DNA of 56,892 nucleotides, taken from contig JAZNIT010000035.1 in the NCBI GenBank assembly GCA_045577615.1, forward strand, positions 1 through 56,892, written 5' to 3'. Below, piece after piece: positions 40,211 to 48,648 of this stretch. Origin of the DNA: RGIG2206 sp045577615. Lineage in GTDB: Bacteria > Bacillota > Clostridia > Oscillospirales > Acutalibacteraceae. The notes beneath the pieces were generated by a model that did no database searches, had not been told where the DNA came from, and was given only the letters and a program-made list of their open reading frames with translations. Position numbers and translations under genes: made by a program. Each line of letters opens with the position of its first letter. Position 1 is the stretch's first letter.

Positions 40211-41338
40211 ATGAATTATCGAGAATATAAAAAAGATGGATCAAAAATTTCGCTTTTAGGATATGGCGGAATGAGATTTCCTCAAAAAGACGGAAAAATC
40301 GACCGAGAAAGGTCACAAAAATTAATAGATACAGCTTATGAAGCAGGGGTTAATTATTACGACACTGCTTTTATGTATCATGGTGGAGATTCTGAACTGT
40401 TCTTTTGCGATGCGCTTGCCAAATATCCGCGCGACAGTTATTATCTTGCCGATAAGCTGCCTGTTTGGATGGCAGAATCGGCCGATGATGTTGACCGTAT
40501 TTTTAATGAACAACTTACTAAGTGCAATACCGATTACTTTGATTTTTATTTACTTCATTCTGTAAATGATGACGTTTACGCTCGTTCTCAAAAGTTTGAT
40601 GTTTTCAGCAAGCTTGATGGATACAGAAAGAGTGGCAAGATCAAGCATCTTGGCTTTTCTTTTCATGGAAGCATTGAGCTGCTTGAAAAGATTATTGCAG
40701 AGTTTGATTGGGACTTTGTTCAGCTTCAACTCAATTATTACGATTGGACACATCAAAACGCCAAGCGTCAATATGAGATTGTTGTTGAGCACGGGCTTCA
40801 ATGCATTATTATGGAGCCTGTTCGTGGTGGCGGACTTGTTAATATGACCGATGAGGCTTGCGATTTGCTTTGCTCTGTTCATCCTGAGTGGACCATACCT
40901 TCTTGGGCTATGCGCTTTGTTGCGTCCCTTGAGAATGTGCTGTGCATATTAAGCGGTATGAGCGATGAGGGTGCCCTTGCCGACAACTTAAACACTTTTT
41001 GTGATGATATCGTGTTTAGCAATAATGATTTTGAGAATGCATTAAAGGCCGCAGAAATCCTTAAGCGTTCAAAGACTATCCCTTGCACTGCTTGCAACTA
41101 TTGCTCTGACTGCCCCCAACAAATAGCAATACCAAAACTTTTCTCGATGTATAATGAGTTTCAGATATCGGGCAATGGATTTTTCTTTGGCGAAGATTAT
41201 AACGAGTTGCAGCAATCCCAAAAGCCGTTCAATTGTATCAATTGCGGCATTTGTGCACAGCGTTGTCCCCAGTCTATTGATGTCCCCGAAAAGCTGAAAA
41301 ATGTGCTTAACATTGCACAACGATTGAATTTAAAATGA
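40211..41338 (+). CDS. Aldo/keto reductase with C-terminal 4Fe-4S ferredoxin domain
   Basis: The 375-residue protein has an aldo/keto reductase barrel (~1-270) with catalytic Asp51, Tyr56 and Lys82 and the LLHS segment for the fourth tetrad residue, followed by a ferredoxin-like region with CTACNYCSDCPQ and CINCGICAQRCP, enough cysteines for two Fe-S clusters. Such proteins in anaerobes probably couple an Fe-S electron carrier to carbonyl reduction; the natural substrate is unknown. The start is the ATG nine bases after GTGAGG. It is followed at 10 bases by an ECF S component gene, so both form an operon. Confidence 0.9.
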   Translation: MNYREYKKDGSKISLLGYGGMRFPQKDGKIDRERSQKLIDTAYEAGVNYYDTAFMYHGGDSELFFCDALAKYPRDSYYLADKLPVWMAESADDVDRIFNEQLTKCNTDYFDFYLLHSVNDDVYARSQKFDVFSKLDGYRKSGKIKHLGFSFHGSIELLEKIIAEFDWDFVQLQLNYYDWTHQNAKRQYEIVVEHGLQCIIMEPVRGGGLVNMTDEACDLLCSVHPEWTIPSWAMRFVASLENVLCILSGMSDEGALADNLNTFCDDIVFSNNDFENALKAAEILKRSKTIPCTACNYCSDCPQQIAIPKLFSMYNEFQISGNGFFFGEDYNELQQSQKPFNCINCGICAQRCPQSIDVPEKLKNVLNIAQRLNLK

Positions 41339-41348
41339 GGTTCAAACT

Positions 41349-41891
41349 ATGAAAAAAAGAAACACCTTGGTTAATACTGTTCTTTGCGCAATGTTTATTG
41401 CTGCAGGAATTTTGTTGCCTTTGATTACAGGCAATGTAACCGAAACAGGCAAGATGATTTGTCCGATGCATATTCCTATTATAATTTGCGGCGCGGTTTG
41501 CGGCTGGCAATGGGGAATGGCGGCAGGTTTTATCACACCCTTACTCAGAGGTTTGATTTTCACAACCCCCGTGCTTTATCCCACCGGAATAAGCATGGCG
41601 TTTGAGCTTGCTGCATATGGTCTGGTTATTGGCCTTATGCTTAGGTCATTGAGTGGGAAAATTGATCGAATTGCATCTATTTACATATCTTTAATCGTTG
41701 CTATGATTTCAGGCAGAGTGGTGTTGGCTCTTGCTAACTTTACCTTGTATGGAATGTTTGGCACGCCTTACTCATGGCAGATGCTGATTACCTCTGCTGT
41801 TATTCAGGCAGTTCCCGCTATTGTTATTCAATTTGCAATTATTCCTCCCGTTATCTATGCCTTTGGCCGATATGGCGGTAAGAAAAGATAA
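41349..41891 (+). CDS. ECF transporter S component (vitamin-type uptake)
   Basis: The 180-residue protein has about six TM helices. VLCAMFIAAGILLPLITGNV near the start holds the AxxxA-like motif that docks S components on the ECF T subunit, and PMHIPIIICGAVCGWQWGMA and TPLLRGLIFTTPVLYPTGIS are typical of the family. S components bind a vitamin or cofactor precursor and use a shared energising module encoded elsewhere. The substrate is unknown; operon partnership with a reductase hints at a redox-modified small molecule. No riboswitch lies upstream. Confidence 0.85.
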   Translation: MKKRNTLVNTVLCAMFIAAGILLPLITGNVTETGKMICPMHIPIIICGAVCGWQWGMAAGFITPLLRGLIFTTPVLYPTGISMAFELAAYGLVIGLMLRSLSGKIDRIASIYISLIVAMISGRVVLALANFTLYGMFGTPYSWQMLITSAVIQAVPAIVIQFAIIPPVIYAFGRYGGKKR

Positions 41892-41895
41892 AATT

Positions 41896-41932
41896 AACCT
41901 CGGTTGCTGTTGTTTAGCAGCCGAGGTTTTGC
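41896..41932. terminator. Bidirectional terminator
   Basis: AACCTCGGTTGCT and AGCAGCCGAGGTTTT form a long stem with one wobble pair, between the S component gene and the converging LOG-family gene. Confidence 0.9.
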
Positions 41933-41938
41933 TTTGCT

Positions 41939-42514
41939 TTATACCTTTTTATAATCGTTTATGTCTATCTTATCACAATTATAATCTTGAATGTAGTCTA
42001 ATATCTCGTTAATATCAGTCAAAACTGCATACAACGATTTCACCGATTCCAGAATAAAATCTTTTTCTACAGCGGTTTGCATCATATTGAGCATATCGTC
42101 GTAATATCCATCGGTGTTCATAATAACTATGGGCTTATTTAGTTGACTTAATTGCTTGAGAGTAAGGATTTCAAAGAATTCCTCAAAGGTACCGATTCCG
42201 CCGGGGGTGACTATAAAGCCGTCGGCATTGTCTTCCATAATCTGCTTACGCTGGCGCATAGTGTCTGGCCTTATCATTTCGTCGCAATGCTCATACAGCA
42301 CACCGTCAACATTAAAAAACTTTGGTGCAATACCAATTATATTTCCGTCACCTTTAGTTATTCCTCTTGCTACGGCACCCATCATTCCGTTAGCACCGCC
42401 GCCAAAGGTTAAACCAATATTACGCTTAGCCATTTCATAACCCAGTTGTTCACCGGCGTTGATAAAAATGGGGGATATATCGTTGCTAGATGCACCGTAT
42501 ACACAAATTCTCAT
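41939..42514 (-). CDS. LOG family protein (TIGR00730-like, nucleotide phosphoribohydrolase)
   Basis: The 191-residue Rossmann-like protein has the signatures GGGANGMMG (~38-46) and PGGIGTFEE (~104-112), with MRQRKQ between them. LOG proteins cleave cytokinin or AMP-type nucleotide 5'-monophosphates to base and ribose 5-phosphate; in bacteria the role is often purine nucleotide turnover. The start was set at the ATG seven bases after GGAGGT; the open frame runs ten codons further upstream but without a site. It is monocistronic. Confidence 0.93.
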   Translation of the reverse strand: MRICVYGASSNDISPIFINAGEQLGYEMAKRNIGLTFGGGANGMMGAVARGITKGDGNIIGIAPKFFNVDGVLYEHCDEMIRPDTMRQRKQIMEDNADGFIVTPGGIGTFEEFFEILTLKQLSQLNKPIVIMNTDGYYDDMLNMMQTAVEKDFILESVKSLYAVLTDINEILDYIQDYNCDKIDINDYKKV

Positions 42515-42606
42515 ATAACTACCTCCAATTTGTATTGAATACATTTATTATGTTTTATATGGTAATATTATACCATATATTTTATTAAATTTAAAGTAAA
42601 AATTAC

Positions 42607-42635
42607 TTGAATAGTTATAGAGTTGGGTGTATAAT
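42607..42635 (+). promoter_or_regulatory. Promoter of the cohesin-like gene
   Basis: TTGAAT (42607-42612), 17-base spacer, TATAAT (42630-42635); AAGGAG then precedes the ATG. Confidence 0.7.
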
Positions 42636-42664
42636 TAAAATATATCGCTTAAGGAGTATACATA

Positions 42665-43552
42665 ATGAAAAAAGTTTTTTCTATATTGTTGACAATATGC
42701 TTGATAATGCTGCTTGCATTTCCTGCAAGCGCAGCTGAATATCCCGATCTAAAGGTTTCGCTTGTTTCTGAATACAATTCAGTCGAGATTGGTGAAGAGG
42801 TTAAGGTAACCTTGTCATTTAACAACGCCTCAAAGTATCCTTTTGGCTTGGCTGCGTTCTGTTCATATTTGAACTATGATGATGCTGTTCTTCGCGTTAA
42901 GTCTGTCAATGCCGCAGTTCCTCGTAGCAGTATTCGTCATAATAGTATGAGCGGTGAGCTTCGCTCTGTATATACTTTTGCATCTGCTCAAAAAGAGCCG
43001 GGTTTTAATACTGACGGTGCGTTTTATACTGTCATATTTGAGGCTGTTGGTGCCGGTGAAGCGATTGTGAATGTAACTTTCGATGCTATTACCATTACTG
43101 ACTATGATAAAGACGAGCTTAATTTTAGGGTTAACTTCAATTCTCCTTCAGTAAAGATCGAGGTTAAAGGCGACAGTGCAACCAACGACACCTCATCAAC
43201 TCAATCGGGTATTTCTTCAAAGCCCGAAAGCACTAATGAGGTTAACTCGGAAACTGCATCAGATGCACCGTCAATTAATGATAAGCCTGTGAATGAGGAG
43301 TTTAAGGATGTTTCCGACAGCAATCAGGATACCGTTCAGGATGTTTTTGACGAGAACGGCGATATAATTAAGCAAACCGAGTCAAAAGCACCTGCTAACA
43401 CAACCTCCTCAAACAGTACCGGTGCAACCATTGATGAGATTGATACATCCGAAACAAACGGTGTTCCTAACTATGTTTGGATTATTGCCGTTGTGCTTGT
43501 TGCAGTAATTGGTGCAGCTGTTGCAGTTGTAGTCATTAAGAATAAAAAATAA
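42665..43552 (+). CDS. Cell-surface protein with cohesin-like domain and C-terminal membrane anchor
   Basis: A signal peptide (1-24, cut near ASA-AE) is followed by a ~140-residue beta-sandwich (about 27-165) with SVEIGEEVKVTLSFNN and DDAVLRVKSVN, then GAFYTVIFEAVGAGEAIVNV, the pattern of cohesin-like domains. A long acidic Ser/Thr/Asn-rich linker (~170-260) leads to a C-terminal TM helix (268-291) and a KNKK tail. It is therefore anchored in the membrane and spans the wall. True cohesins bind dockerins in cellulosomes; no dockerin protein or cellulase is in the window, so adhesion or structural use is equally likely. Confidence 0.8.
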   Translation: MKKVFSILLTICLIMLLAFPASAAEYPDLKVSLVSEYNSVEIGEEVKVTLSFNNASKYPFGLAAFCSYLNYDDAVLRVKSVNAAVPRSSIRHNSMSGELRSVYTFASAQKEPGFNTDGAFYTVIFEAVGAGEAIVNVTFDAITITDYDKDELNFRVNFNSPSVKIEVKGDSATNDTSSTQSGISSKPESTNEVNSETASDAPSINDKPVNEEFKDVSDSNQDTVQDVFDENGDIIKQTESKAPANTTSSNSTGATIDEIDTSETNGVPNYVWIIAVVLVAVIGAAVAVVVIKNKK

Positions 43553-43556
43553 ATTA

Positions 43557-43585
43557 TTGACTTTTCATTGAGTCAGTGTTAACAT
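43557..43585 (+). promoter_or_regulatory. Promoter of thrS
   Basis: TTGACT (43557-43562), 17-base spacer, TAACAT (43580-43585), placing the transcript start just before the T-box leader. Confidence 0.6.
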
Positions 43586-43591
43586 TAAATA

Positions 43592-43828
43592 AATCGTTGA
43601 GAAGGACAGTAGCTGTTATTTCGTCAGTAGCAGAGAGTGGGTGCCATAGGCTGAAAGCACCTTGCTGATTTTAATAGTGAAAACCACCTTTGAGTGTGCG
43701 TCGAAATAAGATGTGCCGTAAGCCTGCGTTAAAGGATTCAAGTTGGCTACACTGTAGCAATTTGGGTGGAACCGTGGAGTTTTTATTATGCTTCATCCCA
43801 ATGTTTTGGGGTGAAGCATTTTATTTTA
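43592..43828 (+). promoter_or_regulatory. Threonine T-box riboswitch with terminator
   Basis: The leader carries the conserved T-box TTTGGGTGGAACCGTGG (about 43761-43777), with GGA matching a tRNA discriminator U, as for tRNA-Thr in Firmicutes. A stem I region (43595-43700) has the ACC threonine codon as a plausible specifier near 43683-43688. A terminator follows: GCTTCATCCCA (43790-43800) with TGGGGTGAAGC (43807-43817) and a T-rich run. Uncharged tRNA-Thr would pair with both sites and block termination, raising thrS expression on threonine shortage. It fills most of the gap 43553-43875. Confidence 0.93.
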
Positions 43829-43875
43829 TTAATTTATTTTTCGAGGTGTTTGCCTCGCGAAAGGAAATGATATGT

Positions 43876-45822
43876 ATGAATATAACACTTAAAGGCGGTA
43901 CAGTTAAATCTTATGATGCACCTGTTACCGCAGCAGATGTTGCAAAAGATATCGGCATGGGACTTTATAAGTCAGCCTGCGGATGCAAAATCGATGGCGT
44001 TGTGTGCGATTTGCGCACTGTAATTGAGAAAGACTGTGCTCTCGATATTCTCACTTTTGACGATAAAGAGGGTAAGCATATCTTCCGTCATACGGCCGCT
44101 CATATGATGGCTCAGGCAGTTAAGCGCCTTTATCCCGAAACCAAGCTTGCTATCGGGCCTGCTACCGATGATGGTTTCTATTACGATTTTGATGTTGTTA
44201 AGCCTTTTTCTCCTGATGATTTGGTAGCAATTGAAGAAGAAATCAAAAAGATTGCTAAAGAAGATATTGCTCTTGTTCGCCGTGAGGTTTCTGCAGACGA
44301 AGCCATAGATATTATGAATGCACGTGGTGAGATTTATAAGCTTGAGCTTATTGATGAGCACGCTAAAAAGGGCGATAATATCAGCCTTTATGAGCAGGGT
44401 GACTTTGTCGATTTGTGTGCCGGACCTCACCTTATGTCTACGGGCGTAGTTAAGGCTGTTAAGCTTACGCAGTGCACCGGTGCTTATTGGCGCGCTGACG
44501 CATCAAAGCAACAGCTTTGCCGTGTATATGGCACTGCATTCCCCAAGGCAAGCCAGCTTGAAGAGCATCTTGCAATGCTTGAAGAGGCTAAAAAGCGCGA
44601 CCATAATAAGCTTGGTCGTGAATTGGAATTCTTTACCACAGTTGACGTTATTGGTCAAGGTTTGCCCATTATGTTGCCTAAGGGTGCAAAGGTTATCCAA
44701 ATTCTTCAACGCTTTGTTGAGGATGAAGAGGCAAGAAGGGGATATTTGCTTACAAAGACTCCTTTGATGGCCAAGAGCGACCTTTATAAGATTTCAGGTC
44801 ACTGGGATCACTATAAGGATGGTATGTTTGTTATGGGCGATGAGGAAAACGATAAAGAGGTTTTTGCTCTAAGACCTATGACTTGCCCCTTCCAGTATCA
44901 GGTGTTCCTTAACAGAATGCGTTCATATCGCGACCTTCCCATGCGTTTGGGTGAAACTTCAACTTTGTTCCGTAACGAGGATTCGGGCGAAATGCACGGC
45001 TTGATTCGTGTTCGTCAGTTCACTATTTCAGAAGGCCATTTGATTCTTCGCCCCGAACAGCTTGAAGATGAGTTTAGAGGCTGCTTGGAGCTTGCCAAGT
45101 TTATGCTTGAAAAGATTGGACTTATAGATGACGTTTCATATCGTTTCTCACAGTGGGATCCTGATAACCGTGAAAAGTATATCGGTACCGATGAGCAATG
45201 GGATGAAGCTCAGTCTACCATGAAGAAGATTCTTGACGATTTGGGTATTAAGTATGAGGTTGGTGTTGGTGAAGCAGCCTTCTACGGCCCCAAACTTGAT
45301 ATTCAGATTCGCAATGTATTTGGTAAAGAGGATACCCTTATTACCATCCAGATTGACCAGCTTCTTGCTGAACAGTTTGGTATGGAATATGTTGACGTTG
45401 ATGGCAATAAGCGCCGTCCTTACATTATCCACCGCACCTCTTTGGGCTGCTATGAGCGTGCATTGGCCCTTATTAGTGAAAAGTTTGCCGGTGCATTGCC
45501 CCTTTGGATGTCACCCGAGCAGGTTAGGATTCTTCCCATTTCCGACCGCCATCACGAAGCTGCTAACGGCTTACTTGAAAAGCTGAAGGCTGCAGGCATC
45601 CGCGCTGCTGCTGACCTTCGCAATGAAAAAATCGGATACAAGATTCGCGAGGCACAGATGGAAAAGACTCCTTATATGCTCGTAATGGGTGATAAAGAGG
45701 TCGAAGAGGGAACTGTATCAGTTCGTTTGCGTGGCAAGGGTGATATTGGTACTATGAGCATGGATGACTTTATTAAAAAGGTTGTTTATGAAGATGCTCA
45801 AAAGTTGAACGAACTTGAATAA
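43876..45822 (+). CDS. thrS: Threonine-tRNA ligase
   Basis: ThrRS charges tRNA-Thr in the cytoplasm. Residues 1-65 form the TGS domain, ~66-220 the editing domain with His72 and His76 (RHTAAH), ~245-530 the class II catalytic core with MTCPFQYQVF, motif 2 FRNEDSGEMHGLIRVRQFT and motif 3 CYERALALI, and the rest the anticodon domain (PEQVRILPIS, RNEKIGYKIREAQM). The length of 648 residues is normal. The start is the ATG ten bases after AAAGGA; the open frame continues upstream through the T-box leader but is not coding there. It is controlled by the T-box. Confidence 0.97.
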   Translation: MNITLKGGTVKSYDAPVTAADVAKDIGMGLYKSACGCKIDGVVCDLRTVIEKDCALDILTFDDKEGKHIFRHTAAHMMAQAVKRLYPETKLAIGPATDDGFYYDFDVVKPFSPDDLVAIEEEIKKIAKEDIALVRREVSADEAIDIMNARGEIYKLELIDEHAKKGDNISLYEQGDFVDLCAGPHLMSTGVVKAVKLTQCTGAYWRADASKQQLCRVYGTAFPKASQLEEHLAMLEEAKKRDHNKLGRELEFFTTVDVIGQGLPIMLPKGAKVIQILQRFVEDEEARRGYLLTKTPLMAKSDLYKISGHWDHYKDGMFVMGDEENDKEVFALRPMTCPFQYQVFLNRMRSYRDLPMRLGETSTLFRNEDSGEMHGLIRVRQFTISEGHLILRPEQLEDEFRGCLELAKFMLEKIGLIDDVSYRFSQWDPDNREKYIGTDEQWDEAQSTMKKILDDLGIKYEVGVGEAAFYGPKLDIQIRNVFGKEDTLITIQIDQLLAEQFGMEYVDVDGNKRRPYIIHRTSLGCYERALALISEKFAGALPLWMSPEQVRILPISDRHHEAANGLLEKLKAAGIRAAADLRNEKIGYKIREAQMEKTPYMLVMGDKEVEEGTVSVRLRGKGDIGTMSMDDFIKKVVYEDAQKLNELE

Positions 45823-45829
45823 TTTATAG

Positions 45830-45859
45830 TTGACAAAGTATAATATGATTGATTATAAT
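45830..45859 (+). promoter_or_regulatory. Promoter of the riboswitch / OadB-like transcript
   Basis: TTGACA (45830-45835), 18-base spacer, TATAAT (45854-45859). The predicted transcription start (~45866) coincides with the 5' edge of the aptamer. Confidence 0.85.
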
Positions 45860-45866
45860 TAAATCA

Positions 45867-45985
45867 ATAAAAGGGAGTAGCTAACGGATATTCCGTTACA
45901 TCGGCGTCATTACGGCTTATGCCCGCTGTTGTATGAAATTGCGAGACTTTTATCACAATTTTTCTGTTGTGATAAAAGTCTTTTT
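45867..45985 (+). promoter_or_regulatory. yybP-ykoY (Mn2+) riboswitch with terminator
   Basis: The aptamer (45867-45953) has GGGAGTAGC at 45873-45881, a TAACGG/CCGTTA hairpin, CATCGGCGTCATTACGG and a closing GCGAGAC, matching the conserved blocks of the Mn2+-sensing yybP-ykoY family. P1 pairs ATAAAAG (45867-45873) with CTTTTAT (45947-45953). That 3' strand is also part of the terminator arm GACTTTTATCACAA (45945-45958), which pairs perfectly with TTGTGATAAAAGTC (45967-45980) ahead of five T. Forming P1 and the terminator are therefore exclusive, so Mn2+ binding should switch the downstream genes on. Confidence 0.8.
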
Positions 45986-46015
45986 CGTTATCTGCTTTAA
46001 TAAGGAGGAAAAGCT

Positions 46016-47116
46016 TTGAATACTATTTTGGACAACATTCTTTCAATGACTTGGCAGCAAGGCGTTATGGTTGCTATCGGTGCACTTCTTGTTTTTCTTG
46101 CTATCAAGTTTGAAATGGAGCCCACATTGTTGCTACCTATGGGTTTTGGCTGTATTATGGTCAATTTGCCCGGTGCACATGTTGCGGCTCTTGAAACCTT
46201 ATTTAATGCCGGTATTGAAACCGAGCTGTTTCCGCTGATTCTGTTTATCGGTATTGGTGCGATGATTGACTTTACACCGCTTCTTACTAACCCTAAACTT
46301 ATGATTTTCGGCGCTGCTGCTCAGTTTGGTATTTTCTTTACTTTATGCGCTGCAACCTTGCTTGGTTTTGATATTAAGGATGCTGCATCAATCGGTATTA
46401 TCGGTGCTGCAGACGGCCCCACTTCTATAGTTGTTGCCAACGCATTTAAATCCAATTATATGTCTGCAATAATGGTTGCTGCTTATTCTTATATGGCACT
46501 TGTACCTATTATTCAGCCTCCCGTTATCAAGTTGGTTACAACCAAAAAAGAGCGTTTGATTCGTATGGATTACACTGCAAGAAAAGTGCCGAAAATTGTG
46601 CTCATTCTTTTTCCTGTGCTTATTACTGTGGTTGCGGGATTTGTTGCTCCTTCAAGCATCGAACTTGTCGGCTTCCTTATGTTTGGTAATCTTATTCGTG
46701 TTTGCGGTGTGCTTGACAGTCTTTCTGAAACTGCACAAAAGGTGCTTGCTAACCTTGTTACCATCTTCCTTGGAATTACCGTTGCAACCAGTATGGTTGG
46801 TGAGAAATTCCTTAAGGTTGAAACACTTGTAATCCTTGGTTTGGGCCTTGTAGCATTTGTTTTTGATACTGTAGGTGGCGTTATGGTTGCAAAGATTTAC
46901 AACATTTTTGCCAAGAAAAAGATCAATCCTATGATTGGTGCCGCAGGTATTTCTGCATTTCCCATGTCTGCCCGCGTTATCAATAAGATGGGCCTTGAAG
47001 AGGATAACCAGAACTTCTTGCTCATGCACGCAGTTGGTGTTAACGTTTCAGGTCAGATTGCGTCTGTTATCGCCGGTGGTATGATTCTTACGCTCTTTGC
47101 AAGCTTTGCAGGTTAA
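46016..47116 (+). CDS. OadB-like Na+-translocating decarboxylase beta-subunit homologue
   Basis: The 366-residue membrane protein has about nine to eleven helices. IGIIGAADGPTSIVVAN contains Asp133, the counterpart of the Na+-binding Asp of oxaloacetate decarboxylase beta, and GVNVSGQIASVIAGG near the C-terminus is also conserved. In the classic pump this subunit couples decarboxylation of a carboxybiotin-bound group to Na+ export. No alpha (carboxyltransferase) or biotin carrier gene is present here. It starts with TTG after AGGAGG, sits behind a Mn2+ riboswitch and is followed by a tiny membrane protein. A metal-related role is therefore possible. Confidence 0.88.
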   Translation: MNTILDNILSMTWQQGVMVAIGALLVFLAIKFEMEPTLLLPMGFGCIMVNLPGAHVAALETLFNAGIETELFPLILFIGIGAMIDFTPLLTNPKLMIFGAAAQFGIFFTLCAATLLGFDIKDAASIGIIGAADGPTSIVVANAFKSNYMSAIMVAAYSYMALVPIIQPPVIKLVTTKKERLIRMDYTARKVPKIVLILFPVLITVVAGFVAPSSIELVGFLMFGNLIRVCGVLDSLSETAQKVLANLVTIFLGITVATSMVGEKFLKVETLVILGLGLVAFVFDTVGGVMVAKIYNIFAKKKINPMIGAAGISAFPMSARVINKMGLEEDNQNFLLMHAVGVNVSGQIASVIAGGMILTLFASFAG

Positions 47117-47131
47117 TAAGGAGGATATACT

Positions 47132-47284
47132 ATGTTTGATAAAATGTTTACTCCCGAAGCATTCGAAAATTTATACAAGGTTTTGCCTATATCAGGTGAG
47201 AGCTGGTTGTGCATATTCATCGTTATGTTCGTTTTGATTGCATCAATTTCATTGCTTGGCTTGATTAAAACCAAAGATAAATAA
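47132..47284 (+). CDS. 50-residue membrane protein downstream of the OadB-like gene
   Basis: This short gene encodes MFDKMFTPEAFENLYKVLPI followed by a single TM helix (about residues 27-45) and ends LIKTKDK. AAGGAGG lies seven bases upstream of the ATG, and the gene follows the OadB-like gene by 15 bases, before the shared terminator, so it belongs to the riboswitch-controlled transcript. The N-terminal half is amphipathic. It might replace the small gamma (OadG) subunit that holds alpha and beta together, but it lacks OadG's usual zinc-binding C-terminal tail. Confidence 0.75.
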   Translation: MFDKMFTPEAFENLYKVLPISGESWLCIFIVMFVLIASISLLGLIKTKDK

Positions 47285-47287
47285 AAT

Positions 47288-47320
47288 TAAAAGAGGTACC
47301 TTTTCGGTACCTCTTTTTTA
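47288..47320. terminator. Bidirectional terminator
   Basis: AAAGAGGTACC and GGTACCTCTTTTTT with loop TTTTC, between the OadB-like operon and the converging GT4 gene. Confidence 0.9.
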
Positions 47321-48511
47321 CTTTTTAAACCAATGCTTCTTTTTGGGCTTGTTGAAATTGAATAACACTTCGTCGTACCTGAGTCGAGCGGCTCTTACCG
47401 AGTCCTCCCAGGAATAATAGACATATTTATTTGCGTTGTTGCCCACTTCTGTCAGTTTATCACGATCGGCTATGGCGTTTTTAATTGTTGAATAAATGCT
47501 TGGTGCCGTTTCTTCACACAAATAACCTGAATAGCCATCCTCAACACCTTCGGATGCACAACTGCCCCTGACGATTACGCTTGGGCAATGGCATGCAGCA
47601 GCCTCTTTAACTACAAGGCCTGAGGTATCGTATGTAGAAGGGAATAGGAACAAATCTGCAATGCTGTAAAGGGCGCGCAGTTTGTTGCGGTCGTATATAG
47701 GACCTGCAAATATTACGTTGTCCTTCAAACCAAGCTGATTTGCAAATTGCTCAATGGCAATTCTGTCATCGCCGTCACCTGCAAGGATAAACTTAAACTT
47801 GATATTATCTGCACGAAGCATCTTTAAAGCCTCAAGCGACAATCCAACATTTTTGTACCAAAACATTCTTCCGACAAAAAGAAAAACAATGCAATCATCA
47901 TCAATGTTGTACTCTCGACGAAGAGCGTTGATTTCAACGTCGTCAGCCTTTCCGTTGGGGAAGTCGGTGCCGTTAGGCATTACTACATATTCGCCCTTAT
48001 AACCTAAACTTGTAAGGTTTTTGCCTGCACCCTCAGACACAACCCAAACCTCGTCCATTTGATTTATATTGTTGATAACAAACTTGGTAACGATGTGTCT
48101 GAATCCGTGGATGTGAATGCGCTTTTCAATATCTATATCAAATTTTGTGTGATATGTGAGTATAAGCGGCATTTTTTTCTTTGAAAAGGTTTTGATTGAT
48201 GATGCAAGTACCGCCGAAGCAAAGGGACAATGCACGTGAAGTAAATCAAAATCTTCTAAATTAAGATCTGATATTGTGATGGGTGAGAATGGGTTTCCTG
48301 TTCTGTATCCAATTAACTTATCTGTAGGAATGGAACTGTATCGATAGACTTTATAGTTATAATTATCACTAACATGGGGATATTTTGGCGTGATTACAAC
48401 AGGCTTGTCACAACCGTTGCTTAAAATATCCGCATAGGCTTTCACTGTGTTTGCGACACCGTCAATGGCAGGGGGGAACGAGTCGTTCAGCAAACCGATT
48501 TTAAGGCCCAT
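47318..48511 (-). CDS. Family 4 glycosyltransferase (GT-B fold)
   Basis: The 397-residue protein begins IGLLNDSFPPAIDGVANTVK (the N-terminal GT-B glycine-rich loop) and has HVHCPFASAVLA, YHTKFDIDIEKR, MPNGTDF, VFLFVGRMFWYKN and, in the C-terminal half, FLFPSTYDTSGLVVKEAAAC, which is the EX7E sugar-nucleotide site. The N-terminal pattern is like the diacylglycerol glucosyltransferases and mannosyltransferases of Gram-positives, so lipid glycosylation is a fair guess. The start was set at the ATG after AAAGGAG rather than 17 codons upstream. It is monocistronic and divergent from hprK. Confidence 0.9.
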   Translation of the reverse strand: MGLKIGLLNDSFPPAIDGVANTVKAYADILSNGCDKPVVITPKYPHVSDNYNYKVYRYSSIPTDKLIGYRTGNPFSPITISDLNLEDFDLLHVHCPFASAVLASSIKTFSKKKMPLILTYHTKFDIDIEKRIHIHGFRHIVTKFVINNINQMDEVWVVSEGAGKNLTSLGYKGEYVVMPNGTDFPNGKADDVEINALRREYNIDDDCIVFLFVGRMFWYKNVGLSLEALKMLRADNIKFKFILAGDGDDRIAIEQFANQLGLKDNVIFAGPIYDRNKLRALYSIADLFLFPSTYDTSGLVVKEAAACHCPSVIVRGSCASEGVEDGYSGYLCEETAPSIYSTIKNAIADRDKLTEVGNNANKYVYYSWEDSVRAARLRYDEVLFNFNKPKKKHWFKK

Positions 48512-48533
48512 AATTGTCAACTCCTTTAAAATG

Positions 48534-48563
48534 AGTATACAACAATAATTTACTGTTGTCAAT
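48534..48563 (-). promoter_or_regulatory. Promoter of the GT4 gene
   Basis: On the minus strand, TTGACA (48558-48563), an 18-base spacer and TATACT (48534-48539). The divergent hprK promoter is less clear: a TATAAT lies at 48601-48606 with a weak TTTACT 17 bases before it. Confidence 0.7.
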
Positions 48564-48648
48564 TTGATAAAAAGGTTTTACTTTTTGAAATAAATGTTAT
48601 ATAATAGATTTGTAAAAGTATATTTAGATCAAAGTTGGAGGATGAGTT

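Noticed and set aside
43690..43875. N-terminal extension of thrS
   Set aside because: The open frame runs upstream through the T-box and terminator hairpin. The TGS domain begins at the ATG at 43876 with a proper ribosome site.
45867..45985. Na+ (DUF1646-type) riboswitch as an explanation for the OadB leader
   Set aside because: A sodium sensor would suit the gene, but the GGGAGTAGC and GCGAGAC blocks and the P1 arrangement fit yybP-ykoY better.
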